From: Bradyrhizobium sediminis
GTDB taxonomy: Bacteria; Pseudomonadota; Alphaproteobacteria; Rhizobiales; Xanthobacteraceae
Reading direction: 5' to 3'
Length of the DNA stretch: 64,000 bases
Assembly (NCBI RefSeq): GCF_018736085.1
Contig: NZ_CP076134.1
Span: 4,102,501 to 4,166,500 of the forward strand
The translations under genes were made by a program, and so were the position numbers. Under the pieces are notes generated by a model. The model saw only the letters and a program-made list of their open reading frames with translations. It searched no databases and had not been told where the DNA came from. Shown one piece after another: positions 17,225 to 26,764 of the stretch. Numbering within the stretch: the stretch's first letter is position 1; every line of letters starts with the position of its first letter.

Positions 17225-19761
17225 CCACTGCATCGCCGATGTCGAAATACCGGCAATTGTTACTGGCAACCCTCGCGCTGATCGTGCTGCCATTCGGCCT
17301 GCAGGCGCTCGGCCTGTCGCTCAACACCGGAATCATGGTGGTGGTGGTGGCGATCGCCACCATGGGGCTCAACCTCTGCGTCGGCTATACCGGCCTCGTC
17401 TCGTTCGGCCACGGCACCTGGTTCGGCATCGGCGCCTATGCCGCGGGCCTGATCCAGCTCCACTGGTTCGGCGGCCAGATCTGGCTGCCGCTGCTGCTGT
17501 CGATGGTCGCGGTCGCGATCTCCTCGACCGTCGTCGGCGTCATCATCCTGCGCCGCCGCGGCGTCTACTTCTCGCTGCTGACGCTGGCGCTCGCTGCGTT
17601 GACCTACACCACCGCGTTCCGCTGGACCGCCGTCACCGGTGGCGAGGACGGACTCGGCGGATTGAAGCGCGGCAGCATCGGACCGTTCAGCCTCGACAAT
17701 GCGCTGACCTATTACATCGTCGTCGCGCTGATCGGGCTCGGCGTGCTCTATCTGCTGCTGCGCCTGGTGCGATCGCCGTTCGGCCATGTGCTGGTGGCGA
17801 TCCGCGAGAACCAGCTGCGCGCCACCTTCCAGGGCTATCCGGTCGAGCGCTACAAGCTCGCCGTGTTCGTGATATCGGCTGCGGTGACCGGACTCGCCGG
17901 CGCGCTGGTCGGATTCCAGAACTACCTGGTTTCGGCCGAAGCGGTCTCGGTGCCGTTTTCCGGCGAGTTGCTCGCAATCGTCGTGATCGGCGGCATGCGC
18001 AGTATGCTGGGGCCCGCGCTCGGCGCACTGTTCTTCTTCCTGTTCCGCGAGCTGTTTTCGATCTGGACCACGGACTGGCTGCTCTGGTTCGGACTGATCT
18101 TCGTTGCCTTCGTGCTGTATTCGCCGGGTGGCCTCGTCGGTATCTGGGCCACGCTGAGCCGGCGCTGGTGGCCGGTACCGGAAGAATCCGCGGCCATGAG
18201 CCGGCGCAAGATCTACGAAGGCCTGCCGCTGCCGGATTTCCTGCGACCGGAGAGCCTCAAGGGCACGGTGCTCGAGGTCAAGGGCATCGCCAAGCATTTC
18301 GGCGGCATCCGCGCCGTCTCCGGCGCCAGCCTCGAGGTCGGCGCCGGTGAAATCCACGCGCTGATCGGCCCGAACGGCGCCGGCAAAACCACATTGTTCA
18401 ACCTGGTCTCGGGTCTCTACCCGGCCGATCAGGGAACCGTGCGCCTCAACGGCCGCGAGATCCAGGGCGTGCCGTCCGACCTGATCTGCCATCAGGGCCT
18501 AGCACGTTCGTTCCAGATCACCAACCTGTTCAAGGAACTGTCGATCTACGAGAATTTGCGGCTGTCGCTGCAGGCGCAGCACGGTATCGGCTTCAACATC
18601 TGGCGCGACATCGACAGCTATCCGCAGGTGCACGCCGAGACTGCCGCGCTCATAAAATTCCTTGGACTGGAAGGCATCGAGGAGATCCAGGGCGGCGAAC
18701 TGTCCTATGGCGGGCAGCGGCTGGTGGATCTCGGCATCGCACTCGGCTCCAAGCCGCAGGTGCTGTTGCTCGACGAGCCGCTGGCGGGCCTTGCCGCCGC
18801 CGAACGCGAGCGCGTCTCCAACCTGGTCAAGAACGTGGCCGCCAACATCCCAGTCTTGATCGTCGAGCACGATATCGATCGCGTGCTCGGCTTCTCGCAG
18901 CAAGTCACTGTCATGAACCAGGCCGAAGTGCTGATGACCGGCACGCCCGAAGCGGTGCGCACCAACCGCCGGGTGCAGGAGATCTATACCGGCACCGGCA
19001 TTCCCGAGGTCGAGCACAGCCGCAGCGACGAGGCCCGCGAAGGCACGGCGTATGTTCTGCGCTTCGAAGCCGTCAACACCTTCTACGGCAAGAGCCATAT
19101 CCTTCACGACGCCACGCTCGACGTTCGCCAAGGCGAGATCGTCGCGCTGCTGGGGCGCAATGGCGCCGGCAAGTCCACGCTCCTGAAGACGATCGCCGGG
19201 CTGGTGCCATTGGCGACCGGCACGATGGAATTCGAGGGCCGCAATATCGCCGGCCTCCCCGCCCCGGACATCGCGCGCGCAGGGATAGGCTACGTGCCGC
19301 AGGGGCGCGGATTGTTTGCCGGCATGACGGTGCGGGAAAATCTTTCGCTCGGCCGCCTGGCGCGCAAGACCGACGGCAGCCACGGCGTGGTATGGAGCGA
19401 GGAACAGATCCTCGACTATTTCCCGCGCCTGAAAGAGCGGCTCGATGTCGCGGCGGATTACCTGTCCGGCGGCGAGCAGCAGATGGTGGCGGTGGCGCGC
19501 GCGATGTCCGGCAACGTCAAACTGCTGCTGCTGGACGAGCCGTTCGAGGGCCTGGCGCCGACCGTGATCCTCGAACTGTTCAAAGTGTTCGACCTGTTGC
19601 GCCGGCACACCTCGATCGTGATTGTCGAGCACAATCTCGATCTGGTGCTGGCGCTGGCCGACCGCGTCTTCGCGCTGGAGCGCGGCGCTGTGTTTCACGA
19701 GGGGCCGGCGGCTCCGCTGCTGACCGATCTCGATTACCGCAAGAAGATTCTGTGGCTGTGA
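17221..19761 (+). CDS. Fused LivM permease - LivG ATPase - LivF ATPase
   Basis: One uninterrupted 846-codon frame carries three normally separate parts. Residues 1-320 are a LivM permease with [19 protein letters not shown] and the coupling segment [18 protein letters not shown]. Residues 340-590 are a LivG ATPase with Walker [10 protein letters not shown] (about 382), signature LSYGGQ and Walker B VLLLDEP. Residues 610-846 are a LivF ATPase with Walker [10 protein letters not shown] (about 644), signature LSGGEQQ and Walker B LLLLDEP. The linkers are about 20-30 residues and soluble. Both ATPases keep their motifs, although LivG has LSYGGQ rather than the more usual LSYGEQ. The start overlaps the LivH stop. 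A two-part permease-ATPase fusion is known in this superfamily; the three-part form looks uncommon. Confidence 0.9.
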   Translation: MTTASPMSKYRQLLLATLALIVLPFGLQALGLSLNTGIMVVVVAIATMGLNLCVGYTGLVSFGHGTWFGIGAYAAGLIQLHWFGGQIWLPLLLSMVAVAISSTVVGVIILRRRGVYFSLLTLALAALTYTTAFRWTAVTGGEDGLGGLKRGSIGPFSLDNALTYYIVVALIGLGVLYLLLRLVRSPFGHVLVAIRENQLRATFQGYPVERYKLAVFVISAAVTGLAGALVGFQNYLVSAEAVSVPFSGELLAIVVIGGMRSMLGPALGALFFFLFRELFSIWTTDWLLWFGLIFVAFVLYSPGGLVGIWATLSRRWWPVPEESAAMSRRKIYEGLPLPDFLRPESLKGTVLEVKGIAKHFGGIRAVSGASLEVGAGEIHALIGPNGAGKTTLFNLVSGLYPADQGTVRLNGREIQGVPSDLICHQGLARSFQITNLFKELSIYENLRLSLQAQHGIGFNIWRDIDSYPQVHAETAALIKFLGLEGIEEIQGGELSYGGQRLVDLGIALGSKPQVLLLDEPLAGLAAAERERVSNLVKNVAANIPVLIVEHDIDRVLGFSQQVTVMNQAEVLMTGTPEAVRTNRRVQEIYTGTGIPEVEHSRSDEAREGTAYVLRFEAVNTFYGKSHILHDATLDVRQGEIVALLGRNGAGKSTLLKTIAGLVPLATGTMEFEGRNIAGLPAPDIARAGIGYVPQGRGLFAGMTVRENLSLGRLARKTDGSHGVVWSEEQILDYFPRLKERLDVAADYLSGGEQQMVAVARAMSGNVKLLLLDEPFEGLAPTVILELFKVFDLLRRHTSIVIVEHNLDLVLALADRVFALERGAVFHEGPAAPLLTDLDYRKKILWL

Positions 19762-19777
19762 CAGCCACGCATGTGAT

Positions 19778-19944
19778 GTCATTGCGAGCCAGCGGGTCGC
19801 GCGCCCGATGACAGGCTCCGCGAAAGCAATCCAACCGTCGACATTACCACCGGCATTGCGAGCGAAGCGACGCAATCCATCTCGCCGCGCAATGAAAAAA
19901 GATGGAAGCAGGATTGCTTCGTCGCAAGTGCTCCTCGCAATGAC
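19778..19944. repeat. Dispersed repeat module A, copy 1
   Basis: An intergenic element bounded by GTCATTGCGAG and CGCAATGAC contains GCGAGCGAAGCGACGCAATC and its near inverse GGATTGCTTCGTCGCAAG. A related module lies at 61770-61885. Each is followed by a second repeat module in the same order. No coding content is visible in 19762-20026. Confidence 0.7.
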
Positions 19945-20026
19945 GGCGCCCTATCTCTAGACACGCGTTACCTCCCGCGGCGCATGGCGCCCGAGGCTTT
20001 GAAGAATTTTCCGCCCAAAGAGGGCG

Positions 20027-20290
20027 TGGGGAATGCCGGGTGCCAGCGCACCCACAGCCGCGTGTGCAGCAAAAAGCACACGCGTTAGCAACCACGAGTA
20101 CGCCGAAACACCCGGCATTCCCGCACGCAATGGTTTTAACGGCTTACTCCGCGCGCTCCCTGGCGACGAATTCGTCTTGTCACCATCGTCGGCGGATTAA
20201 AGGTCTTGCCGGACCCGGTCGGGCCGACATCGCCTCCGCCGACTTGACACCAGCAACGGGTGCCAGGACCACACGGCTTCACCGTACACG
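20027..20290. repeat. Dispersed repeat module B, copy 1 (structured)
   Basis: The element has nested stems: outer GAATGCCGGGTG (20031-20042) with CACCCGGCATTC (20109-20120), and inner CGCGTGTGC (20059-20067) with GCACACGCG (20076-20084). A conserved tail (ACGCAATGG, CTTGACACC-like, CCACACGGCTTCACCGTAC) follows. The copy at 61995-62270 keeps both stems with compensatory changes. The element fills most of the gap before hemE, and 20291-20479 holds only the hemE leader. Confidence 0.7.
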
Positions 20291-20479
20291 ATAGCATCGT
20301 ATCTTTCGAAATGGGGCTGGACAGGGTGTTTGAAAAACGACCCGACGGGCAAATCAGATGGGCGGTTCAGCTCGCGGTTGGGGGCGGAGATATCGTCCGC
20401 GCGGTTGCCGTGGCCAAGACCGCAGCGGCAGTGTATCAGGGGCGGCAAATTGCACCGTCGAACCCCACGGATAAGCGGC

Positions 20480-21526
20480 TTGACCCAGAACCCGACCATC
20501 AAACCCTTCCTCGAAGTGCTTTCCGGGCGCAGGCAGCCGGTTCCGCCGATCTGGATGATGCGGCAGGCCGGCCGCTATCTGCCGGAGTACCGCGAATTGC
20601 GCGCCAAGGCCGGCGGCTTTCTCGACCTCTGCTTCACGCCGGAATATGCCGCCGAGGTGTCGCTGCAGCCGATCCGCCGCTTCAACTTCGACGCCGCGAT
20701 CATCTTCTCGGATATTCTGGTGATCCCCTACGCGCTCGGCCGCGACGTGCGGTTCGAGGCCGGCGAAGGCCCGCGGCTCGATCCGCTGGATACGCCAGAC
20801 AAGGTCGGCACGCTGAAATCGTCGGGCGATTTTGCCAAGCTGGAGCCTGTATTCGAGGCGCTGCGCCGCGTGCGCCGCGCACTCGATTCCAAAGTCGCGC
20901 TGATCGGTTTCTGCGGCGCGCCGTGGACGGTCGCGACCTACATGGTCGCCGGGCAAGGCACGCCCGACCAGGCGCCGGCACGGATGATGGCCTACCGCCA
21001 TCCCGAGGCTTTTTCGAAAATCATCGACGTGCTGGTGGAGAATTCGATTCAGTATCTGCTCGGACAGCTCAAGGCCGGCGCCGACGTGCTGCAGATCTTC
21101 GACACCTGGGCCGGCGTGCTGCCGCCGCGCGAGTTCCAGCGCTGGTCGGTCGAGCCGACGCGGCGTATCGTCGAGGGCGTCCGCAGGCAGGTTCCGGACG
21201 CAAAGATCATCGGCTTTCCCCGCGGCGCCGGCGCGTTGCTGCCCGGCTATGTCGAGGCGACCGGCGTCGACGCCGTCAGCATCGACTGGGCGGCCGAGCC
21301 GTCGCTGATCCGCGAGCGCGTGCAAACCAAAGTCGCGGTGCAGGGCAATCTCGATCCGCTGGTGCTGATCGCCGGCGGCGAGGCGCTCGACCGCGCGGTC
21401 GACGACGTGCTGGCGAATTTCGCTAGTGGCAGGCTGATCTTCAATCTCGGCCACGGTATCCAGCCGGAAACCCCGATCGCCCATGTCGAGCAGATGGTGA
21501 AGCGGGTGCGGGCGTATAAGGGCTGA
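20480..21526 (+). CDS. hemE: Uroporphyrinogen decarboxylase
   Basis: The 348-residue enzyme converts uroporphyrinogen III to coproporphyrinogen III by four decarboxylations in cytoplasmic haem synthesis. Family markers are [17 protein letters not shown] near the N-terminus (signature 1, with the substrate-binding Arg), the FSDILVIP segment with the catalytic Asp (about residue 76), [13 protein letters not shown], and the C-terminal NLGHGI (about residue 320). The open frame extends further upstream, but family length and alignment to the start favour the TTG at 20480, since upstream sequence belongs to a dispersed repeat. It is convergent with hemC. Confidence 0.9.
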   Translation: MTQNPTIKPFLEVLSGRRQPVPPIWMMRQAGRYLPEYRELRAKAGGFLDLCFTPEYAAEVSLQPIRRFNFDAAIIFSDILVIPYALGRDVRFEAGEGPRLDPLDTPDKVGTLKSSGDFAKLEPVFEALRRVRRALDSKVALIGFCGAPWTVATYMVAGQGTPDQAPARMMAYRHPEAFSKIIDVLVENSIQYLLGQLKAGADVLQIFDTWAGVLPPREFQRWSVEPTRRIVEGVRRQVPDAKIIGFPRGAGALLPGYVEATGVDAVSIDWAAEPSLIRERVQTKVAVQGNLDPLVLIAGGEALDRAVDDVLANFASGRLIFNLGHGIQPETPIAHVEQMVKRVRAYKG

Positions 21527-21568
21527 TGACTACTGGATGCCTTCGCGGGCATGACGGTAGTTAATTGA

Positions 21569-22540
21569 TTACACCTTGGGCCGGCTGCGCTCGATGATGT
21601 CGGCAGCACCCTTGGCCAGCAGTTCCAGGCCGACGGCGCGACCGAGTTCGCGCGGGCGATCGGCCGGTCCTTGACGCGTGACCTCGATGAACTGGCCGCC
21701 GGCTTCATCCAGCACCGAGGCGGTCAGCGACATCTGCGCGCGGTCGATCGAGGAGAAGCCCGCGATCGGAGAATTGCAGTGGCCGTTGAGCACCCACAGC
21801 ACCTCGCGCTCGGCGTCGCAGCAAAGATGCGCCGCGGCATCGTCGATCAAAGAAAGATAGCGCCGCGTCTGCCAGTCGTTCGCCGCGCATTCCACCGCGA
21901 CGATGCCCTGCCCCGCCGCCGGCAGCATTTCCTGCGGCGTGAAATCATAGGCGATGCGTTCCGAGAGCCCGACGCGCTCCAGCCCGGAGCGCGCCATGAT
22001 CAGGGCATCGGCGGGGCCGACCTCGCCGCCGCCCGGCAGCCGCTGCATCTCGCGGTTATCCAGCTTGCGGACGCGGGTGTCGGCGGCGCCGCGAAAGTGC
22101 ACGACCTCGATCTCCGGAAACAGCCGCCGCGCATAGGCGGCGCGGCGCACGGCGTTGGTGCCGATCTTGAAACCCTTGCCGCGCGAACGCCTGATGTCCT
22201 CCAAGGATACGCCTTCGCGCAGCACCAGCGCATCGGTCGGCCGGTCGCGCGACAACGTCGCGCCGATCACCAGCCCCGGCGTGTCCTCGTTGCCCGGCAT
22301 GTCCTTGAGCGAATGCATCGCGGCGTGCAGCCGGCCGGCCCTGACCGCGGCGCGAATTTCGGCGACGAAGGCGCCGCCCTTGCCGCCATGCATCAACAGT
22401 TTGCTGGTCTGGTCGGTATCGCCGACGGTCTCGAACTTAACGATTTCGACGTCGAGATCGGACGCCGCCGCCTTCAGCCGCAGCGCAATCTCCTCGGTCT
22501 GGGCAAGCGCCATGGTGCTCTTGCGCGTGCCGATACGCAT
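21569..22540 (-). CDS. hemC: Hydroxymethylbilane synthase (porphobilinogen deaminase)
   Basis: The 323-residue cytoplasmic enzyme polymerises four porphobilinogens into hydroxymethylbilane. Markers are RIGTRKSTMALAQ at the N-terminus, the catalytic Asp in HSLKDMP, and the dipyrromethane-cofactor Cys in LNGHCNSPIAGF. Family-typical RGS and KELE-like segments differ here (RKS; KGGAFVAEIRAA), so it is a divergent member. The start at 22540 is chosen because MRIGTRKS is the family N-terminus; the frame stays open to 22585. It is convergent with hemE, 42 bp apart. Whether the genome has another hemC cannot be seen from this window. Confidence 0.87.
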   Translation of the reverse strand: MRIGTRKSTMALAQTEEIALRLKAAASDLDVEIVKFETVGDTDQTSKLLMHGGKGGAFVAEIRAAVRAGRLHAAMHSLKDMPGNEDTPGLVIGATLSRDRPTDALVLREGVSLEDIRRSRGKGFKIGTNAVRRAAYARRLFPEIEVVHFRGAADTRVRKLDNREMQRLPGGGEVGPADALIMARSGLERVGLSERIAYDFTPQEMLPAAGQGIVAVECAANDWQTRRYLSLIDDAAAHLCCDAEREVLWVLNGHCNSPIAGFSSIDRAQMSLTASVLDEAGGQFIEVTRQGPADRPRELGRAVGLELLAKGAADIIERSRPKV

Positions 22541-22607
22541 CGAAACTGCCACCACCGCCGCTCCATTCGCTCCGCCGCCGCGCAAACCCCGGCCAGCCGG
22601 CTCTTCT

Positions 22608-22639
22608 TATAGAGAAATCCCTCTATATAGAAATCCCTT
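22608..22639. repeat. 16-bp near-tandem repeat upstream of hemC
   Basis: TATAGAGAAATCCCTC (22608-22623) and TATATAGAAATCCCTT (22624-22639) are adjacent and differ at two positions. They lie about 70-100 bp before the hemC start, between hemC and the acyl-CoA dehydrogenase stop. The function is unknown. Confidence 0.5.
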
Positions 22640-22642
22640 GCG

Positions 22643-23929
22643 TCACAAATCGAGATCGCCGGCCATCAGCCGCTGGGCGATCATCCGGGTCAGGATTTCG
22701 TTGGTGCCATCGGCGATGTTGACGATCCGCAAGTCCTGCCACGCATGAACGAGGCCGACTTCGTTCGTCAGGCCCATGCCGCCATGGGTCTGGATGGCGC
22801 GGTCGACCGCGCGGAATCCGGCCTGCACCGAATAGGCCTTGGCCATCGAAAGCTCCTTCAAGGCCTTGTCGCCGCGATCGAGCAGGGTCGCGGCATTCAA
22901 CCCCATCAGATGCGCCGCATGCAGTTCGGTCGCAGATTCGGCCAACGGGAACGAGACGCCCTGATATTCGGAAATTTTAGCGCCGAACGCCTCGCGCTGC
23001 TTGGCATAGTCGAGCGCCATTTCCAGCGCCCACCGGCCCTGCCCGACCGCGCGCGCGGAATTATAGACCCGCCCGAGCGACACGCCGTACAGCGCGATCT
23101 TGAAGCCCTGGTCGAGTTCGCCGACGAGCTGCCACGGCTCGACCTCGACGTCTTCCAGCACCAGCGCGCCCTCGTGGCCGCCGGCGTGGCCGAACAGGCG
23201 AACCACGCTTTCCACAGTGAATCCGGGCGCATCGGTCGGCACCAGAAACGCGCTGATGCCGCCGGCCTTGCGGGCAGCCTTGTCGGCGTCGGTGATGGCA
23301 AAGACGATGCACCATTCCGCGGTCGGCGCGTTGGTAGTCCAGAGCTTGCGGCCGGAGATCTTCCAGCCCCGGGCGGTCCTGACGGCGCGGGTCTTGATCA
23401 TGCTGGCGTCGGAGCCGGCGCCGGGCTCGGACAGGCCGAAGCACATCGAGGTTTCGCCCGATATCATTCCCGTCAGACATCGTGAACGGGCCTGCTCGGT
23501 CGCCTGCGTCAGCAAGCGGCTCGGGCCGAACGCCCAATGCGCGATCACCCAGGGAATGACGACGCCCTGGCCGCCGAGCCGGCGATAGATCGCCTCCCAT
23601 GCCACGTAATAGGCGAGATGGCCGAGGCCGCCGCCGCCGATTTCGACCGGCGCGCACATCGCGTAGAATCCGGCCTGCGCCGACAGCATCCTGATGTCGC
23701 GGATCAGCTTGCGGGCGTCGGACGAATAGCGTCCGCTTTCGTCATAGAGCCGCCGCTGGTCTTCCAGCAGCGCCCGGCTCCGCTCGATCCGCGGCGTCAC
23801 CTGCGCCTCGACGAAGCGCAGCACGCCGTCGCGCACGTCGACGACATCTTCGGGAAGATCGAACGCGACACCGCCCATCGAGAACACCCAGTCTGATCCA
23901 CCCTGCGAATTCTCATCACCAAAGCGCAA
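22643..23929 (-). CDS. Acyl-CoA dehydrogenase family protein
   Basis: The product has up to 428 residues with the acyl-CoA dehydrogenase fold: FGLSEPGAGSDASMIKTRAV at the flavin-binding segment (about residues 165-185), GRKLWTTNAPTAEW, and a C-terminal IQTHGGMGLTNE plus RIVNIADGTNEIL (about 385-415). It should oxidise an acyl-CoA with transfer of electrons to ETF. The frame opens with TTG at 23929; a shorter form from ATG at 23878 is also possible, and neither has a strong ribosome site. It is divergent from a Liv importer and close to a CoA-ester pathway downstream of that importer, so it may take part in the same catabolism. Confidence 0.83.
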   Translation of the reverse strand: MRFGDENSQGGSDWVFSMGGVAFDLPEDVVDVRDGVLRFVEAQVTPRIERSRALLEDQRRLYDESGRYSSDARKLIRDIRMLSAQAGFYAMCAPVEIGGGGLGHLAYYVAWEAIYRRLGGQGVVIPWVIAHWAFGPSRLLTQATEQARSRCLTGMISGETSMCFGLSEPGAGSDASMIKTRAVRTARGWKISGRKLWTTNAPTAEWCIVFAITDADKAARKAGGISAFLVPTDAPGFTVESVVRLFGHAGGHEGALVLEDVEVEPWQLVGELDQGFKIALYGVSLGRVYNSARAVGQGRWALEMALDYAKQREAFGAKISEYQGVSFPLAESATELHAAHLMGLNAATLLDRGDKALKELSMAKAYSVQAGFRAVDRAIQTHGGMGLTNEVGLVHAWQDLRIVNIADGTNEILTRMIAQRLMAGDLDL

Positions 23930-24081
23930 CCCCGCGCCATCGGCAATAGCGGTGACAGGCGGTCATTTCGTGCACAAATGCCGCTTCTGCGATGCGTCCA
24001 GCGCAATGCTCCGCCAAATGCCTATTTACAAGCCGCGCACAACGCTGCTTTGCTCCTTTGCAAAAGCAGGGAGAAACAACA

Positions 24082-25326
24082 ATGACCGTCACTCGCCGGA
24101 CCTTTGGAATTGCGGCCGCCGGAATATTGCTCGGCCCGATCGCCGCGCCCTACATCCGCAAGGCGAGTGCGGCAGGTCCGACAATCCGCATCGGCGTCGT
24201 CAATTCGATGAGCGGCGGTCTCGCCGCCTACGCGCAGGAAGGCCAGCCCGCCTTCGAATACGTCATCAAGAAGATCAATGACGCCGGCGGCATCAAGAGC
24301 AAGGGCGGCGCCAAGATCGAGTTGGTGCAGGCTGACGACACTAGCCAGCCGGCGCGGACGGCAGCGGAAGCCCGCAGGCTGATCACCGAAGAGAAGGTTC
24401 ACCTGCTGACCGGCACGATCCTCAGCGCACAGATGCTGGCGCTGACGCCGGTGCTGGACGAACTCAAGATGCCGACGCTGTCGGTCTGGGCCGGCGGCTC
24501 GCACTCGAACTACATGTTCACCCTGGGCTACCCCTACGATCGCGGCTATGCGCAGACCATCCATGACTTCGTCATGTTTCTTCGCGACGCGAACAAGTTC
24601 AATATCAAGACCGCCGTCATGGGCTATTCGAACTACGAGGCCGGGCAGCAGGTCAACCAGTTCCTGACGCAACGGCTGAAAGCCAGCGGCATCGAGATAA
24701 CAGGCGAAGCGCCGCTCGATACCCGGGCGCAGGACCAGACCGCGGCCATGATCCGGATTCGCTCGCTGAAGCCCGATATCGTGGTCGGACTGGTGACGCC
24801 GCGCGACGGCATCCTGCTGCATCAGGCCCGCTACAATCTCAACTACCACGGCAGCATCTTCTGTGGCGGCACCGGCGGCTATTCGGACCTGTCGCTGTGG
24901 AAGGATCTCGGCCCTGAGATCGGCAAGGCGGTGCTGACCAAGAATCTGTACGGCATGACCGGCTTCAGCCCGGGCGCCAAGATCGACTCGATGCAGAAGA
25001 TCATCGCCGAACTGCGCGACGTCGCCAAACTCAGCAAGATCGGCCAGGGCGCCATTCAATACGCCCAGGCCGCACGCGTGCTGCAGCAAACGCTGGAGAA
25101 TGCCGCCTCGCTCGAACGCGATGCGCTGCTCGACGCGTTCAAGAAGGTCAGTATTCCGTTCGGCGATCCCAACCTCTACATCTCGAAGCCGAAGGGCCTG
25201 CAATTCGCCGACGACCGCCTGCTCAAGGACGGATCGGCGATGTTCATCCAGTGGACGCCCGAGCAGGAACAGCAGGTGATCTTCCCGAAAGAGTTCGCGC
25301 AGACCGCGCCGCGACCGCGGGCCTGA
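24082..25326 (+). CDS. ABC transporter substrate-binding protein (Liv type, Tat-exported)
   Basis: The 414-residue type I periplasmic binding protein has a Tat leader (VTRRTFGIAAAG, cleavage near residue 31 after ASAAG). The mature part starts with IRIGVVNSMSGGLAAYAQEG. AGGGAGA precedes the ATG at 24082, which is preferred over an upstream in-frame ATG at 23992. It is the first gene of a complete Liv importer with livG, livF, livH and livM in that order at very short spacing. The ligand is not known; the flanking CoA-transferase/hydratase/lyase genes suggest a small carboxylic acid. Confidence 0.88.
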   Translation: MTVTRRTFGIAAAGILLGPIAAPYIRKASAAGPTIRIGVVNSMSGGLAAYAQEGQPAFEYVIKKINDAGGIKSKGGAKIELVQADDTSQPARTAAEARRLITEEKVHLLTGTILSAQMLALTPVLDELKMPTLSVWAGGSHSNYMFTLGYPYDRGYAQTIHDFVMFLRDANKFNIKTAVMGYSNYEAGQQVNQFLTQRLKASGIEITGEAPLDTRAQDQTAAMIRIRSLKPDIVVGLVTPRDGILLHQARYNLNYHGSIFCGGTGGYSDLSLWKDLGPEIGKAVLTKNLYGMTGFSPGAKIDSMQKIIAELRDVAKLSKIGQGAIQYAQAARVLQQTLENAASLERDALLDAFKKVSIPFGDPNLYISKPKGLQFADDRLLKDGSAMFIQWTPEQEQQVIFPKEFAQTAPRPRA

Positions 25327-25333
25327 GACAACA

Positions 25334-26053
25334 GTGGCATTTCTCGAAGTAACCAACGTCACCAAGCGCTTCGGCGGCCTGGTGGCGTTGAATGCGATCA
25401 GCTTTTCCGTCGCCAAGGGCGAGATCCTGGGGATCATCGGCCCGAACGGCGCCGGCAAGACCACCCTGTTCAGCGTCATTTCCGGCTTCATGCCGCCGAG
25501 CGAGGGCGACGTTCATTTCGACGGCGCCGCGATAACAGGCATTTCGCCTGACAGGCTGGTGCGCCGCGGCCTAATCCGCAGCTTCCAGATCGTGCAGACC
25601 TTTGCCGACATGACGACGCTCGACGTGGTGACGACGGCCGCACTGGCGCGCCGGCCGATCCGCGAGGCCATCGATTACGCCGCGCATGTGCTTAACCGCG
25701 TCGGCCTCGGCGGCAAGGAGAACCTGACGCCCGCAACGCTGTCGCTGCAGGACAAGAAGCTGCTCGAACTCGCCAAATGCGTCGCTACCGATCCACGCTG
25801 CATCCTGCTCGACGAAGTGATGGCCGGCCTGACAATGGCGGAAACGGCGGCGCCGATGGCGATCATCCGCGAACTCAATAGCCAGGGCGTCACCATCGTG
25901 ATGGTCGAGCACGTGATGCCGGTCATCATGCGGCTCGCCACCCGGATCGTCGTCGTCAATTTCGGCGAGAAGATCGCCGAAGCCACGCCCGACGAAATCG
26001 TCAAGGACCAGAAAGTCATCGATGCCTACTTCGGGGAGCACCTCGATGCTTGA
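25334..26053 (+). CDS. livG: Branched-chain-type ABC transporter ATP-binding protein (LivG)
   Basis: The 239-residue ATPase has Walker [10 protein letters not shown] (about residues 36-44), a degenerate signature region LSLQDKK in place of LSGGQ (about 140), Walker B CILLDEVMAG and the switch His in VMVEHVMP. The C-terminus matches the LivG subgroup. The GTG start lies 7 bp after the binding-protein stop. The weak signature motif and DEV in place of DEP are unusual; the partner ATPase downstream has normal motifs. It powers the importer from the cytoplasmic face. Confidence 0.85.
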   Translation: MAFLEVTNVTKRFGGLVALNAISFSVAKGEILGIIGPNGAGKTTLFSVISGFMPPSEGDVHFDGAAITGISPDRLVRRGLIRSFQIVQTFADMTTLDVVTTAALARRPIREAIDYAAHVLNRVGLGGKENLTPATLSLQDKKLLELAKCVATDPRCILLDEVMAGLTMAETAAPMAIIRELNSQGVTIVMVEHVMPVIMRLATRIVVVNFGEKIAEATPDEIVKDQKVIDAYFGEHLDA

Positions 26054-26750
26054 GATCGACCATCTCGTCGCGGGCTATGGCGGCGTGCCCGTGCTGAACG
26101 GAGTCTCGGTCAAGCTTTCGGCGGGCGAATTCGTCGGCCTGCTCGGCGCCAACAATGCCGGCAAGACCACGCTGATCAACAGCCTGTCGGGACTGGTGCC
26201 GCCGATGTCCGGCCGCATCCGCTTCGAAGGCCAGGACATCACCAATCTTTCGCCGCGGCAGCGGGTCGAACTCGGCATCGTCCAGGTGCCCGAAGGGCGA
26301 ATGGTCTTTCCCGAAATGAGCGTACGCGAAAACCTCTTGCTCGGCGGCATCAACGCGCGCGCACGGCCGCACCGGCCGCGCCAGATGGAGCGCGTGCTCG
26401 AATTGTTTCCGCGGCTGCAGGAGCGGCTGGCACAGCATGCCGGAACGCTGTCCGGCGGCGAGCAGCAGATGCTCGCGATCGGACGCGGGCTGATGGCAGA
26501 AGCCAGACTTCTGATGATGGACGAACCCTCGCTCGGCCTGTCGCCGCTGTTCGTGCAGTACATCTTCGAGATCATCGACAAACTGCACGCCAACGGACTG
26601 TCGATCCTCCTGGTCGAGCAGAACCTGATGCTGACATTGCGCCACGCGCAGCGCTGCTACGTGCTCGAGCGCGGGCATATCGCGGTCGAGGGAACGGCCG
26701 ACGTGGTCCGGGACGATCCGCGGACGCGCAGCGCCTATCTCGGACTTTGA
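26046..26750 (+). CDS. livF: Branched-chain-type ABC transporter ATP-binding protein (LivF)
   Basis: The 234-residue ATPase has Walker A GANNAGKTT (about residues 34-42), signature LSGGEQQM (about 138-145), Walker B LLMMDEPSLGLSP and the switch His replaced in LLVEQN, as is normal for LivF. The ATG at 26046 overlaps the livG stop by 8 bp and has GGGGAG upstream. It forms the second nucleotide-binding subunit with LivG. Confidence 0.87.
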   Translation: MLEIDHLVAGYGGVPVLNGVSVKLSAGEFVGLLGANNAGKTTLINSLSGLVPPMSGRIRFEGQDITNLSPRQRVELGIVQVPEGRMVFPEMSVRENLLLGGINARARPHRPRQMERVLELFPRLQERLAQHAGTLSGGEQQMLAIGRGLMAEARLLMMDEPSLGLSPLFVQYIFEIIDKLHANGLSILLVEQNLMLTLRHAQRCYVLERGHIAVEGTADVVRDDPRTRSAYLGL

Positions 26751-26764
26751 CGGGGGCATGACAC

